Below are positions 14,630 through 17,404 of a stretch of DNA of 17,404 bases, one piece after another. The translations under genes and the position numbers were made by a program. This DNA is from Deltaproteobacteria bacterium (GTDB lineage: Bacteria; Desulfobacterota; BSN033; UBA1163), in assembly GCA_016875255.1 (NCBI GenBank), contig VGRU01000050.1, positions 1 through 17,404 of the forward strand. Direction: 5' to 3'. The number at the start of each line of letters is the position of its first letter. The first letter of the stretch is position 1. The notes under the pieces are model-generated. The model worked only from the letters and a program-made list of their open reading frames with translations, was not told the origin of the DNA and did no database searches.

Positions 14630-15715
14630 TTAAACTGGCTCATAGATGCAGTAAGGCTCCTCTGCCATGTAGTCTCCGGAGATTTCGTAGGCGCGGGCCC
14701 GGCAGCCTCCGCAGACCTTTCGAAATTCGCAGGGGCCGCATTTGCCTCCATAGCCGTCGAAATTTCGAAGATCCTGGAAAACAAGAGACTTCTCCCAAAT
14801 CTCCGGGAAGGGTTTTCCCCTGACATTTCCGCAGTCCAATTCGAGATAGCCGCAGGGTTGAACCTGCCCCACATGGGAGATAAAGCAGAAAGAGATGCCT
14901 CCGAGGCATCCCCGGGTCATGGCATCGAGCCCATGTGCTTGAGGCGTGATCTTCTTTCCCTCTTTTTTCGCCTGCTGACGGAGGATGCGGTAGTAATGGG
15001 GGGCGCAGGTGGCTTTGAGCTGGAGGTCCACCTGATCGGTCTGTTCGTAAAACCAGTGGAGAGTCTTTTCATAATCGAGCGCGGAGATTTCCTGATCCTG
15101 AAGTTCCTTTCCCCTCCCTGTGGGGACAAGCAGAAAGATGTGATGGGCCACGGCGCCGAGGTCAATGGCAAGGCGCAGGAGCTTTTCGATCAGATGGAGA
15201 TTGGCCCTGGTGATCGTCGTATTGATCTGGAAGGGAAGGTCATATTTTTTGGCAATCTCAATGCCCTGAAGCGCTCCCTCAAAGGCCCCCTTCACTCTTC
15301 GGAAGACATCGTGCGTCTCCGCATCCGGGCCGTCCAGGCTGACGCTGATCCTCTGGATCCCGGAGGCCTTCATCGCTCTGACATTCTCTTCGGTGATCAG
15401 TGTGCCGTTGGTCGCCATCACCATCCGGAACCCCTTGTTCGTCCCGTATTGAGCCAGATCAAAGATATCGGCCCGCATCAGGGGCTCTCCACCGGTGAGG
15501 ATGATGACAGGTTTGCCGATAGTAGCGATCTCATCCATCACCCGGAAACATTCCTCAGTGGACAACTCACCCGGATAAGGGCCTCGCTCCGAAGAGGCGC
15601 GGCAGTGGACACAGGCGAGGTTGCAGCTCCGAATCAACTCCCAGGCCACCATCCTTAATTGGTGGGTGGAATGTGGAGAGTGGTGAGTGGATGAATAACC
15701 AAAGTTTTTAACCAC
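14630..15715 (-). CDS. ahbD: Radical SAM/SPASM heme b synthase (AhbD-like)
   Basis: A 361-residue radical SAM enzyme. AhbD turns Fe-coproporphyrin III into heme b by two oxidative decarboxylations in the siroheme-dependent heme pathway of archaea and sulfate reducers. The SAM cluster motif is C31, C35, C38 (CNLACVHC), followed by ILTGGEPL at 72-79. The C-terminal SPASM-type cysteines are C270, C277, C288, C295, C326, C329, C335, C338 and C356. The segments RMVAWELIRSCN, PVIILTGGEPL and ATNGTL are typical of AhbD as I know the family; AhbC or another SPASM enzyme remains possible. The start is a GTG at 15715 with AAGG 7-8 nt ahead. Residues ~7-19 (rich in Ser, Thr, His) are encoded by an intergenic repeat. 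The hemB gene two positions upstream supports a tetrapyrrole role. Confidence 0.82.
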   Translation of the reverse strand: MVKNFGYSSTHHSPHSTHQLRMVAWELIRSCNLACVHCRASSERGPYPGELSTEECFRVMDEIATIGKPVIILTGGEPLMRADIFDLAQYGTNKGFRMVMATNGTLITEENVRAMKASGIQRISVSLDGPDAETHDVFRRVKGAFEGALQGIEIAKKYDLPFQINTTITRANLHLIEKLLRLAIDLGAVAHHIFLLVPTGRGKELQDQEISALDYEKTLHWFYEQTDQVDLQLKATCAPHYYRILRQQAKKEGKKITPQAHGLDAMTRGCLGGISFCFISHVGQVQPCGYLELDCGNVRGKPFPEIWEKSLVFQDLRNFDGYGGKCGPCEFRKVCGGCRARAYEISGDYMAEEPYCIYEPV

Positions 15716-15806
15716 TATTTCACCTTATATTTTATCTACTTTCCACTTTCTACCCTCTACTTTCCTGAAGAGTGAGTGGAATGTGGAGAGTGGTGAGTGG
15801 ATGAAT
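15666..15806. repeat. 31-bp direct repeat pair with TCCACTTTC-type units between
   Basis: The 31 bp at 15666-15696 recur exactly at 15776-15806. The first copy lies in the ahbD coding start and the second reaches the stop codon of the neighbouring gene. Between them (15736-15768) are pyrimidine-rich units CTACTTTC, CACTTTCT, ACCCTCTA that run inverted to the GAGTGGAA/TGTGGAGA units of the repeat, giving a head-to-head array. Confidence 0.85.
15736..15753. repeat. Direct repeat flanking the four-helix-bundle gene, left copy
   Basis: CTACTTTCCACTTTCTAC recurs with one mismatch at 16201-16218, in the same orientation. The pair brackets a single gene. Confidence 0.75.
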
Positions 15807-16165
15807 TATTTGTCATTAAGATATTTTAGTAAACCTCCTATTAAGCGACCTTCCCGATCAACATGTTCCTTTAATTCTTTATGAAGATCGGCGTTAATCA
15901 AGTTGAGCCGTGAACTAATATGTAACAGACTTTCAACTTCATTCAGTGAACCAGAGGCTATATGGACGAACTGTTTAAAATCTTTTTTAGTTTTCCTGGC
16001 TGCCCCTTCTGCTAAATTACTGGAAATGGAAATGACCGCCTTTCGAAGCTGAGAAGTTATTCCGAAGATTTCTTCCTTTGGATAATTTTTCGTTATTTCA
16101 TAGATACGAACCGCTAAATCTGTTGCCTCTTTCCACGCATCCAGGTTCTCATACATTTTCGCCAT
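15806..16165 (-). CDS. Four-helix-bundle protein (S23/IVP-like family)
   Basis: A 119-residue protein of the four-helix-bundle family (TIGR02436 type), first known from intervening sequences in 23S rRNA genes. The diagnostic block is FGITSQLRKAVISISSNLAEG at about 34-54, with the usual start YENLDAWKEA. The start at 16165 is chosen because AAGGAGG lies 7 nt ahead; a longer frame from 16225 would add about 20 residues that come from an intergenic repeat. The function is unknown; members form symmetric oligomers and may bind nucleic acid. It sits inside the hemB-ahbD transcript and is bracketed by direct repeats (15736-15753, 16201-16218), consistent with insertion of a mobile cassette. Confidence 0.9.
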   Translation of the reverse strand: MAKMYENLDAWKEATDLAVRIYEITKNYPKEEIFGITSQLRKAVISISSNLAEGAARKTKKDFKQFVHIASGSLNEVESLLHISSRLNLINADLHKELKEHVDREGRLIGGLLKYLNDK

Positions 16166-16200
16166 TTTACCCCCTCCTTCTTGGATTTGATTCCAAAAAC

Positions 16201-17207
<1,007 letters not shown>

Positions 17208-17209
17208 TT

Positions 17210-17318
17210 ACCCCGTTAGAAATAATGCCCCGCTGTTCCGCAGTCCCACTTATGGCGGGATAACATTCTTAAATAAATCCGAAGGCGTCTAATGCCCCGC
17301 TGAAATTTCTAACGGGGT
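17210..17318. repeat. Palindromic element with internal direct repeat upstream of hemB
   Basis: Perfect 14-bp inverted ends ACCCCGTTAGAAAT (17210-17223) and ATTTCTAACGGGGT (17305-17318). Just inside are two direct copies of AATGCCCCGCTG (17224-17235 and 17291-17302). The ~110-bp unit looks like a small non-autonomous element. It lies 15 bp upstream of the hemB start and so falls in its leader or promoter. Confidence 0.75.
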
Positions 17319-17350
17319 GAACTTTGGCGGTGATTTGAACATGTAAAAAA

Positions 17351-17404
17351 GTAACAATTTAGCTGTTTGAAAAAAGTTATCTAATCCCCCTTCATCCCCC
17401 TTTG
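17351..17404. repeat. Second copy of the spacer repeat seen after radA
   Basis: GTAACAATTTAGCTGTTTGA and the following CCCCCTT-rich tail align with 1575-1628 (GTAACACTTTAGCGGTTTGA). It continues past the window edge, so its full length is unknown. Confidence 0.55.

Noticed and set aside
14624..15658. Plus-strand ORF of 344 codons opposite ahbD
   Set aside because: It is the antisense shadow of ahbD, whose minus-strand product has complete radical SAM and SPASM motifs. The plus-strand product has no recognisable domain or ribosome binding site.

Overview
The window is about 17.4 kb of bacterial chromosome with moderate GC. Housekeeping genes (radA, polA, hemB) are mixed with an accessory stretch of broken genes and many short intergenic repeats. 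A hemB next to a radical-SAM/SPASM protein that looks like AhbD (the last enzyme of the siroheme-dependent heme route) suggests an anaerobe of the Desulfobacterota ('Deltaproteobacteria') or possibly Nitrospirota type. The repeat families fit such genomes. This placement is inference; no rRNA or tRNA gene is present to confirm it.

Layout. 1-3548 (+): an octamer repeat array, radA, a repeat-filled spacer, and a secreted protein joining TPR-like repeats, a Lys/Glu/Pro linker and a PgaB-like glycoside hydrolase domain. 3549-8125: accessory region. It holds a heptamer repeat hairpin, a 30-codon remnant on the minus strand, a promoter and leader, and an intact 59-residue small gene. That gene is coupled by ATGA to the first ~20 codons of a probable helicase, which is joined out of frame to the body of an AlbA_2/HATPase-type ATP-binding protein. 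Then come ~1.2 kb of 11-bp minisatellite blocks, paired 33-bp inverted repeats and dispersed repeats, the N-terminal third of an AAA_13 (PrrC/RloC-like) ATPase, and an intact Phd-VapC toxin-antitoxin module with its own promoter and palindromic operator. 8129-11579 (-): a small secreted DUF4124 protein and polA, separated by a palindromic element nested between heptamer arrays. 11798-14196 (-): a sensor histidine kinase overlapping a receiver-GGDEF response regulator that is broken by an in-gene deletion. 14630-17195 (-): hemB, a four-helix-bundle (S23-type) protein gene and ahbD, probably one transcript ending in a clear intrinsic terminator.

How it fits together. The core genes look intact. 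HemB makes porphobilinogen, and the AhbD-like enzyme would do the final oxidative decarboxylations to heme b. The kinase and GGDEF protein would have linked a membrane signal to cyclic-di-GMP, but the regulator is broken here. The accessory region reads as a decayed defence or mobile island with a working toxin-antitoxin module. No complete new system is visible. The best leads are the unrecognised 59-aa gene coupled to a helicase start, the TPR-hydrolase architecture, and a recurring kind of intergenic element in which short units (7, 8 or ~8 bp) sit as two head-to-head blocks, in places forming the ends of proteins.
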